Shown here in pieces: positions 1 through 7,205 of a stretch of DNA of 20,637 nucleotides. The notes under the pieces are model-generated. The model was not told the origin of the DNA, made no database searches, and saw only the letters and a program-made list of their open reading frames with translations. Each line of letters opens with the position of its first letter. Positions within the stretch are counted from its first letter, which is position 1. The stretch is from contig URJM01000037.1 of the NCBI GenBank assembly GCA_900548225.1, forward strand, positions 1 to 20,637. Direction: 5' to 3'. Source of the stretch: an uncultured bacterium (GTDB lineage: Bacteria > Verrucomicrobiota > Lentisphaeria > Oligosphaerales > Oligosphaeraceae). The translations under genes and the position numbers were made by a program.

Positions 1-968
1 GACTCCACCCGCCTGGCAAGCGCATCCCTGCCCGCCTCGCGCAAATCAAGCTCCCGTTCACCGCTGGACTTCCTAAGGCGGGCATCGCATTCCCAGTCGG
101 AAAGGGACTCAGAAAGAAGACCCTCGAAGGAGTCCAACGACTCGGAGGAACGACGGGACAACACAGTCTCCACGCAGAGGCCTGGAGCCTCGGCGCGGAA
201 GGACGCAAAGTCCTTGACGGTCGTAAAGTCGCCTATCGCACTGAACAAGGCCTCCGAATCACCAGCGTCGGAAACCCCGTCAAGAGCCTCCATCACCTTG
301 AGTGAATGGGGATGGGGACTCTCCAGCTCACGACGGGCAGCCGATATCGAATCGAGCATCCGATGCTTCAGGGCAAGAGCCTCGCGGCACTTTGACAAAT
401 GCGCCGACATGCCGCCATCACCGCCGTCAAGCTCCAGGCTCTGGTGCAGGGCCGCCCATTGGCGAAAAGTCGTAACTTCCTGCACTCCAGAGGTTTTTGA
501 AAGAAAATCAACACACTCCCCCACGGGAATCGCCACCGTGCGCTGCAGCTCCAGGGTATCCTGGCATACATCAAGCATGGCGTCCATCTCCTCAAAGTCG
601 CCCCTTGCCGACAGCGAATCATAGAGGAAGTCGATTCCACCCGGAGGGGGGACGTATGCGAAGCCCGGGTAGCGCGCCACAAGCGACTGGCTGGCGATTC
701 CCCGTATCAGGCGTGCGCGGTCGTTTTTCGCATTCACCACGACACCGAAGGCGCCGCCCACCTGCCTGCGTGCCTCGTCGCCATATTGGTCGCAATACCA
801 GCTCAGCAGGGAATACTGGCACTCCAGGGAGACATCGGCGGGGAACTCGATGCGCCCTGCAGTCCCCTCCCCCACTGAGACAAATCCCGGCGGGGGGGTG
901 ACTGTGCGGCACGATGCCGCAAGGAGCGCAAGAAGCGCGGCAAGCAGGATGTTCCTCGTAGGCGCCAT
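1..968 (-). CDS. Putative lipoprotein of unknown function (partial, C-terminus off window)
   Basis: The frame is open without a stop from an ATG at 968 down to base 1, giving 322 residues with the C-terminus missing. The N-terminus MAPTRNILLAALLALLAASC is a short basic start, a hydrophobic stretch and a lipobox-like Ala-Ala-Ser-Cys with Cys20. It is therefore predicted to be lipidated and anchored in a membrane facing the periplasm. The rest is acidic and largely helical-looking, rich in Glu, Leu and Ala, with no catalytic motif that I recognise; a coiled or helical repeat protein is possible. It starts 30 nt after the stop of the exported cyclophilin on the same strand, so the two are probably co-transcribed, and both act outside the cytoplasm. 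No clear Shine-Dalgarno precedes the start. I see the signal and the open frame directly; the envelope role is inferred. Confidence 0.75.
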   Translation of the reverse strand, partial: MAPTRNILLAALLALLAASCRTVTPPPGFVSVGEGTAGRIEFPADVSLECQYSLLSWYCDQYGDEARRQVGGAFGVVVNAKNDRARLIRGIASQSLVARYPGFAYVPPPGGIDFLYDSLSARGDFEEMDAMLDVCQDTLELQRTVAIPVGECVDFLSKTSGVQEVTTFRQWAALHQSLELDGGDGGMSAHLSKCREALALKHRMLDSISAARRELESPHPHSLKVMEALDGVSDAGDSEALFSAIGDFTTVKDFASFRAEAPGLCVETVLSRRSSESLDSFEGLLSESLSDWECDARLRKSSGERELDLREAGRDALARRVE

Positions 969-998
969 TCGTCTGGATGCGTGGGCGGACAGTTCCCT

Positions 999-1601
999 CT
1001 AGCGCTTCTTGACGCTGTATTCGTGGTCGCGCTTGCTGACCACCTCGATATTCATAAGGACCTTTTCCTTGGGCGTGCCAGCCTGGGTTCCAATCTGTTC
1101 AATCGCGTCAAGGACTTCCATGCCCTTGGTGACCTTTCCAAAGACGGTGTGATGCCCGTCAAGCCAGGGGGTCTTGTCGAATGTGATGAAGAACTGGCTG
1201 CCGTTTGTGTTCGGGCCGCTGTTTGCCATCGAGAGGACTCCGCGTCCGACATGACGGAGGTTTTCGTTGAATTCGTCGTCAATCTTGTATCCCGGACCTC
1301 CGGTGCCTGGCGCGCCGTAGGAGCCCTCCCTGGAGTTGGGGCAGCCACCCTGCGCCATGAATCCGGGAATCACCCGATGGAAGGTCATGCCGCGGTAGAA
1401 TCCGCTTTCCGCGAGGGTGATGATGTTCGCGACCGTGTTCGGGCATTCGTCCTCGTAGAGTTCGACATAGATGTCGCCCTTGCTGGTCATGATTCTGAGA
1501 ACGGGATTTGCTTGCTTGGCTTCCATCTTGGCGGGTTCCTCCTGGGAATAGGCGATTGTGACAAAGGTCAACAGACAGATCAGTGTGAGAAGACGTGTCA
1601 T
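999..1601 (-). CDS. Exported peptidyl-prolyl cis-trans isomerase (cyclophilin type)
   Basis: A 200-residue cyclophilin that should isomerise Xaa-Pro peptide bonds in exported proteins. Residues 1-19 form a signal peptide (MTRLLTLICLLTFVTIAYS, likely cut before Gln20), which points to the periplasm. The cyclophilin core starts near residue 34. It contains the active-site block FHRVIPGFMAQGG with the catalytic-type Arg, the SQFFIT block, and the WLDGHHTVFGKV block. The length is typical for small bacterial cyclophilins plus a signal peptide. It lies 57 nt downstream of rlmN and 30 nt upstream of the lipoprotein gene on the same strand, so it probably belongs to the thiI-rlmN unit. There is no Shine-Dalgarno; the start is preceded by AACGACA. 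Family assignment is firm; substrates are unknown. Confidence 0.95.
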   Translation of the reverse strand: MTRLLTLICLLTFVTIAYSQEEPAKMEAKQANPVLRIMTSKGDIYVELYEDECPNTVANIITLAESGFYRGMTFHRVIPGFMAQGGCPNSREGSYGAPGTGGPGYKIDDEFNENLRHVGRGVLSMANSGPNTNGSQFFITFDKTPWLDGHHTVFGKVTKGMEVLDAIEQIGTQAGTPKEKVLMNIEVVSKRDHEYSVKKR

Positions 1602-1658
1602 TGTCGTTCGGTGGTTGGCGGGTTGAAGTTGGGAAACAATGGGAAATGGCGGAAAAAA

Positions 1659-2693
1659 CTACTCGGAGGCGGTGCCTGACGACTCCGCCTGGCGAAGCTG
1701 GCCGCAGGCCGCGAGAATCTCCTGCCCCTTGGAGTGGCGAAGAGTCGCCTGGACGCCGCGGCCGACCAGGAAGTCAACCGCCTCGTTGCAACGGCGCAGG
1801 GTCGGGGCGGCAAGACGGCTTGCATTCGGGTTGCAGGGAATCAGATTCACCTTGGCGTGAAGCCGGTGGGCAATCTCGGAAAGGCGAACCAGGGTCTCGC
1901 GGCTGTCGTTGCGCCCGTCTATCAGCGCATACTCTAACGTCAGCATCCGGCCCGTGAGCTCGCGATGATACTCGCAGGCACGGAAAATCTCCTCAAGGGG
2001 GTAGCGGTTCTTCTCGGGGATGATCTGCGCGCGGATCTCGTCGGAGACCGCATGCAGCGAAAGGGCAAGATTCCATGGACGGCGCAATTCGGCAAGCCGG
2101 ATGATTCCCGGGACGATTCCGCTCGTCGAGATTGTGACGCGGCGCGCGCCAAAGCCGAGGGTCTCCTCGGAGGAGATGGCGTCAAGGGCGGCGGCAAGCG
2201 AGTCGAGATTCAACAAGGGCTCCCCCATCCCCATGACGACGATGTTGTCGACACGCCCCCCAAGCTCCCGGCACGCCAGGACAACCTGGTCGATGATCTC
2301 CCCTGGAGTAAGGTCGCGGACCAGTCCGCCGCGCCCGCTGGCGCAGAATACACAGCGGACGGGGCAGCCGACCTGGGTGGAGACGCAGACCGTGCTGCGC
2401 CCCGGAACGCGTATCAGTACCGTCTCTATCGAATTGCCGTCCTCAAGCGAGGAGAGCCACTTGACAGTGCCGTCCTTGGAGTCCTCGAGCCGGCGAACCA
2501 CATCCAGGGCAAAGGGGCGCACGCGCTCCGCAAGCGCGGAACGGAGTCCCGACGGCAGATTCGTCATTTCATCGTATGAGGTGGCGAACTTGCCGTAGAG
2601 CCACCCGTGCAGCTGCTTTGCACGGAAGGCGGGCTGCCCCATGTCGCGGAGCAACCCGCGAAGCCCCTCGTCTCCTAGATCCTTGAGATTCAT
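1659..2693 (-). CDS. rlmN: Dual-specificity 23S rRNA/tRNA adenine C2-methyltransferase RlmN (radical SAM)
   Basis: A 344-residue radical SAM enzyme that methylates C2 of A2503 in 23S rRNA and, in some bacteria, A37 of tRNAs. The 4Fe-4S-binding CxxxCxxC is visible as Cys110, Cys114 and Cys117. Cys103 lies seven residues before the first of these, as in the family. The methyl-carrying catalytic cysteine is Cys330 in the AACGQL block, and MGMGEPLLN is the expected SAM-region motif. The N-terminal accessory domain (FRAKQLHGWLY, EMTNLP) is intact, so the length is normal. The start ATG overlaps the thiI stop codon (ATGA, 4 nt), implying translational coupling with thiI, another RNA-modification gene. 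No defect is seen. Confidence 0.97.
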   Translation of the reverse strand: MNLKDLGDEGLRGLLRDMGQPAFRAKQLHGWLYGKFATSYDEMTNLPSGLRSALAERVRPFALDVVRRLEDSKDGTVKWLSSLEDGNSIETVLIRVPGRSTVCVSTQVGCPVRCVFCASGRGGLVRDLTPGEIIDQVVLACRELGGRVDNIVVMGMGEPLLNLDSLAAALDAISSEETLGFGARRVTISTSGIVPGIIRLAELRRPWNLALSLHAVSDEIRAQIIPEKNRYPLEEIFRACEYHRELTGRMLTLEYALIDGRNDSRETLVRLSEIAHRLHAKVNLIPCNPNASRLAAPTLRRCNEAVDFLVGRGVQATLRHSKGQEILAACGQLRQAESSGTASE

Positions 2694-3982
2694 AGGACGA
2701 TTGGAACGTCACGCAGTTCCACAAAGGGATGCGAGGCGTAGTTGAGGGTGCTTAGAATCGTGGTCTGGCCAATGCACTCGGCAAGCAGTGCGTGCAGGTC
2801 GAGCTTGGACTCGTCCTCCTTCACCATCGGAAGCGACGCATGGGTGGAGGGGCTGGCCGGGGCGAAGACCGTGCAGGAGTCCGGCACCTGTATCTGGGAG
2901 ATGTCGAATGTCCCGATCTTCTGCGCCACTTCGATGATGTCGAGCTTGTCGTAGATCAGGAGCGGCCTGAGAATCATCATGGGGCTGGCCTCCTCGATGA
3001 CCCGGAGGTTGGTCAATGTCTGGCTGGCAACCTGCCCCAGGTTGTCGCCCGTGACAAGCGCCTCGGACTCAAAGTAGCTCCCCACCACCGAGGCCAGCCG
3101 CATCATGCTTCTGCGGTAGAGGACCGTCCGGAACTTCTCGTTGCAGTTGTCGCGTATGGCCTTCTGCAACGGCAGGAGGTTGATGGCCACGACACGCCCG
3201 CGATGCTGGTAGTGGTTCAGGACGCGGGCGATGTCGCAAATCTTCGTAAGCCCCGCCTCGGGGGTGTAGGGGCTGCTGTGGAAGGTCACGAAGTCAACGT
3301 ATGCGCCACGCCGAATCATCTCGTAGCACGCCACAGGGGAGTCAATGCCGCCCGAAAGCAGGGCAAGGGTGCGGCCGGCGGAGCCCGCCGGAAGCCCGCC
3401 GGCGCCGTCAATGCGCTCGTAGTCCACAAAAATGCCGCTTGGACGGATGTCGACGCCAATGCGCAGGGTCCCGTTACGCAAATCAAGCTTCAAGTCGGGA
3501 TGGGGGGACATCAGCACCTCCGCAAAGTGCTTCTCGATGTCGACGGAGGCCAGGGGAAAGTTCTTGTCGCAGCGGTTTACGCGCATGGAGTAGGTGCGCT
3601 CACCTTCGGGAAAGGCCCTGGAATAGGCCTCGTAGACAATGGGGAATGTCCGGAGGAGATACTCCTCCAGCGCCTCCATCGTGCGTGCGCAGCGCCAGCC
3701 CGGCGAAACCGACGAAACGCCGGGGAGCGCGGGAATCTCCCGGCGCAGGGCCTCAAGCTGGTCGCGGGTGAGCTCGGGGGCGCCATCGCCCGAATAGAGA
3801 TAGACACGGCCGCGCTCGACATCAAAACGGGCCGACGGGAAGCTGGCGCCAAGGACACGACCCAGCCCCTCGATCATCCTGCGAACAAAACTGCCGCGGT
3901 TGCGCCCCTTCGTCCCAATCTCGCCATAACGGCAGCAGACGGCGTTGTAGGGCAAATATGGCTGCCAGGCGGGCTTGCTCAT
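2690..3982 (-). CDS. thiI: tRNA uracil 4-sulfurtransferase ThiI (no rhodanese domain)
   Basis: ThiI adenylates U8 of tRNA and inserts sulfur to make 4-thiouridine; in some bacteria it also serves thiamine thiazole synthesis. I place the start at the ATG at 3982, giving 430 residues. The frame extends upstream to 4060, but the conserved part begins with the RYGEIGTKG block about 17 residues after this Met, and the extra N-terminus does not look like the family. The order is an N-terminal ferredoxin-like region, a THUMP domain (about residues 75-190), then the PP-loop ATPase with SGGIDS at about 210-215. The family Cys in DSCTVFAP is about residue 370. The C-terminal rhodanese domain of E. coli ThiI is absent, as in many bacteria, so sulfur transfer probably needs a separate donor. 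It overlaps rlmN by 4 nt. Confidence 0.95.
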   Translation of the reverse strand: MSKPAWQPYLPYNAVCCRYGEIGTKGRNRGSFVRRMIEGLGRVLGASFPSARFDVERGRVYLYSGDGAPELTRDQLEALRREIPALPGVSSVSPGWRCARTMEALEEYLLRTFPIVYEAYSRAFPEGERTYSMRVNRCDKNFPLASVDIEKHFAEVLMSPHPDLKLDLRNGTLRIGVDIRPSGIFVDYERIDGAGGLPAGSAGRTLALLSGGIDSPVACYEMIRRGAYVDFVTFHSSPYTPEAGLTKICDIARVLNHYQHRGRVVAINLLPLQKAIRDNCNEKFRTVLYRRSMMRLASVVGSYFESEALVTGDNLGQVASQTLTNLRVIEEASPMMILRPLLIYDKLDIIEVAQKIGTFDISQIQVPDSCTVFAPASPSTHASLPMVKEDESKLDLHALLAECIGQTTILSTLNYASHPFVELRDVPIVL

Positions 3983-4256
3983 GTCAAAAAATGAAACTCG
4001 GGAATCCATGCGCGGACGCGCGCGTAAAAGACAACCGCCCCAGCCTCCCGGCGTGCGCATTCCGCGCGTCGTTTGCGGGAACCATGGGCAGGAAACGGAA
4101 ACGCCGCCCCGGATGCGATGTGTCCAGGCATCCTGCCAGGGGCAACGGGGCGGCTTTCAGAACGGCTTCAAGGGGCAAGCCCGCACAAGGCCGGAAAAAC
4201 GGAGCCCGTCTCAACGACCTTCGGGGACTCGCCCTGAAGCCTGTGGAATCCAGGAC
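3983..4256. other. Intergenic region between the GGGtGRT gene and thiI with inverted repeats
   Basis: A 274-nt gap without a convincing gene. A perfect 9-bp inverted repeat (4103-4111 and 4146-4154, GCCGCCCCG/CGGGGCGGC) encloses two small hairpins, 4112-4116/4128-4132 and 4134-4137/4141-4144, so the RNA of either strand could fold as a three-way junction. Reading on the minus strand just after the GGGtGRT stop, a short 4-bp hairpin (ACGG-GCT-CCGT) is followed directly by TTTTT around 4197-4206, a weak candidate terminator for the Fe-S/GGGtGRT unit. I see no clear thiI promoter here. Confidence 0.4.
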
Positions 4257-5255
4257 TTATTTCATGGCCTCTTCCACGGCGACGGCGACGGAGACCGTAG
4301 CGCCCACCATGGGGTTGTTGCCGATGCCCAGGAATCCCATCATCTCGACGTGGGCTGGAACCGAGCTGGAACCGGCAAACTGCGCGTCGGAGTGCATGCG
4401 GCCGAGGGTGTCGGTGAAGCCGTAGGAGGCAGGACCGGCAGCCATGTTGTCCGGATGCAGGGTGCGGCCGGTGCCGCCGCCGGAGGCGACCGAGAAGTAG
4501 TTGCGGCCGGCAAGGATGCGCTCCTTCTTGTAGGTGCCGGCAACCGGATGCTGGAAACGGGTCGGGTTCGTGGAATTGCCGGTGATGGAAACGTCCACGT
4601 CCTCCTTCCACATGATTGCGACGCCCTCGCGGACATCGTCGGCGCCGTAGCAGCGGACCGCTGCACGCGGGCCGTCGGAGAACTTGGTCTCCTTGACAAC
4701 CTTCAGCTCGCCTGTGAAGTAGTCGAACTTGGTCTCGACGCTGGTGAAGCCATTGATGCGGCTGATGATGTACGCGGCATCCTTGCCAAGACCGTTCAGG
4801 ATGACCCGCAGGGGCTCCTTGCGGACGCGGTTCGCCTTGGTTGCAATGCCAATCGCACCCTCCGCAGCCGCAAAGGACTCATGGCCGGCCAGGAAGGCAA
4901 AGCACTTCGTGTCCTCGCTCAGAAGCATGGACGCCAGGTTGCCGTGGCCAATGCCGACCTTGCGGTCGTCGGCGACGGAACCGGGAATGCAGAACGCCTG
5001 AAGTCCCTCGCCAATCGCCTTCGCGGCGTCGGCGGCCTTGGTGCATCCCTTCTTCATCGCAATCGCCGCCCCGAGGACGTATGCCCACTTCGCATTCTCG
5101 AAGCAGATGGGCTGGATGCCTTCCGTGATCTTGTAGGGGTCAAAACCCTTGTCAAGACACATCTGGCGAGCTTCCTCAAGACTCTTGATGCCGTACTGCT
5201 CGCAGACCTTGTCAATCTGCGGAATCCGACGCTCGTAGTTTTCAAACAAAGCCAT
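4257..5255 (-). CDS. GGGtGRT family protein
   Basis: A 332-residue protein of the family named after its GGGtGRT motif, seen here as GGGTGRT at residues 259-265. It also has other strongly conserved-looking glycine/histidine blocks (GIGHGN near 101-106, FLAGHESFAAAEGA near 121-134, GIGNNPMVGATVSVAVAVEEA near the end). The biochemical function of the family is, to my knowledge, not established. There is no signal peptide or membrane segment, so it is cytoplasmic. Start: GGGAGG lies about 10 nt upstream of the ATG at 5255. It follows the NifU-like scaffold gene by 21 nt on the same strand, an arrangement I recall from other anaerobes. A shared role in Fe-S cluster or related metabolism is inferred, not shown. 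Confidence 0.88.
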   Translation of the reverse strand: MALFENYERRIPQIDKVCEQYGIKSLEEARQMCLDKGFDPYKITEGIQPICFENAKWAYVLGAAIAMKKGCTKAADAAKAIGEGLQAFCIPGSVADDRKVGIGHGNLASMLLSEDTKCFAFLAGHESFAAAEGAIGIATKANRVRKEPLRVILNGLGKDAAYIISRINGFTSVETKFDYFTGELKVVKETKFSDGPRAAVRCYGADDVREGVAIMWKEDVDVSITGNSTNPTRFQHPVAGTYKKERILAGRNYFSVASGGGTGRTLHPDNMAAGPASYGFTDTLGRMHSDAQFAGSSSVPAHVEMMGFLGIGNNPMVGATVSVAVAVEEAMK

Positions 5256-5276
5256 TTTCTGCGTGCCTCCCTAAAG

Positions 5277-5978
5277 TTACTCGTGACGGGGGTCGATGTA
5301 CTTGACGGCGCCCGCCTCGGGAGCGAAACGGCCGTAGGTGCCGGTGAACTTGGCGACTGCCTCGTTCGCGTCCATGCCCTGCTTGATGGCCTCCATCATC
5401 GGGCCGATCTTCACAAACTCGTAGCCAATCACCTGGTCGTCCTTGTCAAGGGCAACGCGCTTGACATAGCCCTCGGCCATCTCAAGGTAGCGCACACCCT
5501 TCAACTGGGTGGAATACATCGTGCCAACCTGGCTGCGAAGACCCTTGCCCAAATCCTCAAGCCCGGCGCCGACGGAAAGGCCGTTCTCGGAGAAGGCGCT
5601 CTGGGAGCGGCCGTAGACAATCTGCAGGTAGAGTTCACGCATCGCGGTGTTGATGGCGTCGCAGACCAGGTCGGTGTTCAGGGCCTCGAGAATCGTCTTG
5701 CCGGGCAGGATTTCGGCGGCCATTGCGGCGGAGTGGGTCATGCCGCTGCAGCCGATGGTCTCGACCAGAGCCTCGACTATCACGCCGTCCTTTACGTTCA
5801 ATGTCAGTTTGCAGGCACCCTGCTGCGGGGCACACCAGCCCACGCCATGGGTCAGGCCAGATATCTCGTTGATCTGGCGAACCTGAGTCCACTTGCCCTC
5901 CTGCGGAATAGGAGCAGGACCGTGGTCGCACCCCTTTGCCACGCAGATCATGTTGTCAACTTCCTTGGTGGTGATCAT
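5277..5978 (-). CDS. NifU-like iron-sulfur cluster assembly scaffold protein
   Basis: A 233-residue protein resembling the NifU/IscU scaffold fold that builds Fe-S clusters before transfer. The clearest signature is the block with GCSGMTHSAA (Cys77), equivalent to the NifU Gly-Cys...Ser segment, followed by an ILPGKTILEAL helix. Other cysteines are at 12, 17, 49, 56 and 106, with CAPQQGAC at 49-56. The longest frame starts at 6092, but the Met at 5978 (MITTKEVDN...) is chosen because AAGGGA lies about 8 nt upstream and the earlier part looks non-coding. It is first in a two-gene unit with the GGGtGRT protein. A TATATT -10-like box lies about 67 nt upstream. The scaffold role is inferred from the motif and partner. 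Confidence 0.85.
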   Translation of the reverse strand: MITTKEVDNMICVAKGCDHGPAPIPQEGKWTQVRQINEISGLTHGVGWCAPQQGACKLTLNVKDGVIVEALVETIGCSGMTHSAAMAAEILPGKTILEALNTDLVCDAINTAMRELYLQIVYGRSQSAFSENGLSVGAGLEDLGKGLRSQVGTMYSTQLKGVRYLEMAEGYVKRVALDKDDQVIGYEFVKIGPMMEAIKQGMDANEAVAKFTGTYGRFAPEAGAVKYIDPRHE

Positions 5979-6045
5979 CTTGGAATCCCTTGTTTTTCTT
6001 CTTGTTCGAAAGGGCACACGACCCTCTCGCGGCGATAACCGACAA

Positions 6046-6051
6046 AATATA
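6046..6051 (-). promoter_or_regulatory. Candidate -10 box upstream of the Fe-S scaffold gene
   Basis: On the minus strand the sequence reads TATATT inside an AT-rich GATTATATTTTG context, 67 nt before the start at 5978. I find no good -35 hexamer at 16-18 nt upstream, so this is weak on its own. It matches the -10 sequence found before rplU and other genes of this window. Confidence 0.35.
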
Positions 6052-6144
6052 ATCCATCCCACATGGACTGGTAGAAGCACAAGGAAAGGCACGCGAATGA
6101 TGAAATGCCAGGGCCCACCTTGCCGCGCATAATCGAGTAGGAGC

Positions 6145-6432
6145 CTAAAGGTCGGCTAATTGCTTCACGATTCGGCAACGCCCGGTACCACAGAAAGAGC
6201 CTGGCCCGCGCCGCTGATTCCGTGTTCCTTCGACTGCCCCTGCCTCAGTCTTGACGGTTGTCACCTCAAGGTAGTCGAACCAATCGAATATCTGCGCGAG
6301 CGGACGCTGCCTCAGCCGATTTAGCAGTTCACTCCTCACGCAATCACCTTTTGAAACCGATTCCGCTTCCCGGGATGATGGACGCACACCGTACTTTTTT
6401 CCTAGGTGATAAGAAAGTGGGAAGTGTTGCAT
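6145..6432 (-). CDS. Small hypothetical ORF, possibly a remnant
   Basis: A 95-residue open frame in the long spacer upstream of the Fe-S scaffold gene. The middle part (around LLNRLRQRPLAQIFDWFDYLEV) looks protein-like, but I do not recognise a family, see no signal peptide or domain, and find no clear Shine-Dalgarno. The last third is arginine- and glycine-rich, as in a random reading of GC-rich DNA. It could be a decayed gene fragment, for example of a mobile element, or chance. Doubtful as a real gene. Confidence 0.2.
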   Translation of the reverse strand: MQHFPLSYHLGKKYGVRPSSREAESVSKGDCVRSELLNRLRQRPLAQIFDWFDYLEVTTVKTEAGAVEGTRNQRRGPGSFCGTGRCRIVKQLADL

Positions 6433-6700
6433 TAGTCGGTAGCTTCATTCGAGCGCCCATGGATTGCACATTCACTCCACCCCACGGAGAATTACCGTCT
6501 TAGTTTTTTTGCCTCCTACCGCGGGCTGCGCTCGCACCTTGCGGCGCTCACTCCATCCACGACTAATATCCCGACACCGTCACGCGATTCCCCACTTGGC
6601 AGATGGGCGAACTGTGATGAGACGGGCGCATTGCATCCCCTCCATAGTTGAGGGCAACCCACATGCGAGCGAGGGTAATAGCCCCCCGACCACAGATATT
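6433..6700. other. Non-coding spacer, nothing recognised
   Basis: No convincing gene on either strand and no RNA gene that I recognise. It contains a T-run at about 6505-6511 and GC-rich short words such as gcgggctgcgctcgc. It leads directly into the repeat cluster that starts at 6701. Confidence 0.4.
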
Positions 6701-6976
6701 CGTGCCCATTCGTGGTTCAATAACCCTCTGCTCTCTTTTCGTGCCCATTCGTGGTTCAATAATCCTCTGCTCTCTTTTCGTGTCCATTCGTGGTTCTGAG
6801 TTTTTCGTGTCTTTCGTGGTTTGATCCATTCGTGCCCATTCGTGGTTCTCTCCTTCTCAATGGACGCGCGGCGGAACCGCCGCGCGGGCGCGCCCAAGCG
6901 CGCCATCCACGCACTACCTTCTCCTTTCTTCTCCCTACTCCCTACTTTCGTGCCCATTCGTGCCCATTCGTGGTTC
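6701..6976. repeat. Cluster of CGTG(C/T)CCATTCGTGGTTC repeats
   Basis: The 18-nt core CGTGCCCATTCGTGGTTC, allowing one C/T change, occurs at 6701-6718, 6740-6757, 6779-6796, 6831-6848 and 6959-6976. A degenerate copy lies at 6806-6822 and a half copy at 6949-6958. The first two copies sit in near-identical 39-bp units (6701-6739, 6740-6778, one difference). Later copies are spaced irregularly. Read on the minus strand, the core gives the peptide NHEW in the repeat frame, which creates spurious ORFs. From memory, very similar repeats are dispersed in genomes of this bacterial group; here I can only show the local cluster. The units have no unique spacers, so this is not a CRISPR array. Confidence 0.85.
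6865..6886. repeat. Perfect 10-bp GC palindrome within the repeat cluster
   Basis: CGCGCGGCGG at 6865-6874 and CCGCCGCGCG at 6877-6886 form a perfect inverted repeat around AA. It is followed by a GGCGCGCC palindrome and another GCGCGCC. There is no T-run, so a simple terminator is unlikely. It may be part of the same dispersed repeat element or a REP-like element. Confidence 0.6.
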
Positions 6977-7058
6977 AAGAGCCTGCCCGGGCTACGGGAG
7001 AATTGGGAGAATATCGTAAATCCCTGGAAATTATGACTTTTATGATTATCATCCAGTT

Positions 7059-7089
7059 TTGAGAAATATCCGCCGGAGGGGTCTATATT
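7059..7089 (+). promoter_or_regulatory. Candidate promoter of the helix-turn-helix gene pair
   Basis: TTGAGA at 7059-7064 and TATATT at 7084-7089, separated by 19 nt, which is longer than ideal. The predicted transcript would begin near 7096, just at the start of the inverted repeat at 7097. The -10 box is the same as that before rplU. Confidence 0.4.
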
Positions 7090-7096
7090 TCCTTCG

Positions 7097-7131
7097 CACC
7101 ACGGACAGGCCGTGGTGTCGGAGCCCTGTCC
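7097..7131 (+). promoter_or_regulatory. 5' leader hairpin with potential pseudoknot
   Basis: CACCACGG (7097-7104) and CCGTGGTG (7110-7117) form a perfect 8-bp stem with loop ACAGG (7105-7109). The loop is complementary to CCTGT at 7125-7129, which would make an H-type pseudoknot. If the first stem opens, the pairing extends to GGACAGG/CCTGTCC (7103-7109/7125-7131), an alternative hairpin. It lies between the candidate promoter and the first helix-turn-helix gene, so it could be an RNA control element or a DNA operator. Function is inferred only. Confidence 0.5.
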
Positions 7132-7205
7132 AAGCCTGCTCATTCCAAGGCAGTTAGGAAGTCAGGGTCCTGGCGTATTCAACAACCATAAATGGAGATA
7201 GACAA

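Noticed and set aside
497..912. ORFs on both strands inside the first 900 bases other than the lipoprotein frame
   Set aside because: They are out-of-frame readings; only the frame from 968 stays open to the window edge and has a lipoprotein signal.
2792..3994. 400-residue plus-strand frame opposite thiI
   Set aside because: Antisense shadow; thiI motifs on the minus strand are unambiguous.
3975..6038. 687-residue plus-strand frame opposite the GGGtGRT and Fe-S scaffold genes
   Set aside because: It is an antisense shadow: the minus strand carries conserved proteins with good Shine-Dalgarno sequences, and the plus translation shows no domain.
6270..6300. tRNA-like T-arm word (TCGAACCAATC on the plus strand)
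   Set aside because: No acceptor, D or anticodon stem could be built around it on either strand.
6701..6976. CRISPR array
   Set aside because: Repeats are only 18 nt, the tandem units have identical rather than unique spacers, spacing is irregular, and no cas gene is nearby.
6580..7143. 187-residue minus-strand ORF rich in NHEW repeats
   Set aside because: It is translated from the nucleotide repeat cluster and the GC palindrome; the repeat period and degeneration are at the DNA level, not at the protein level.
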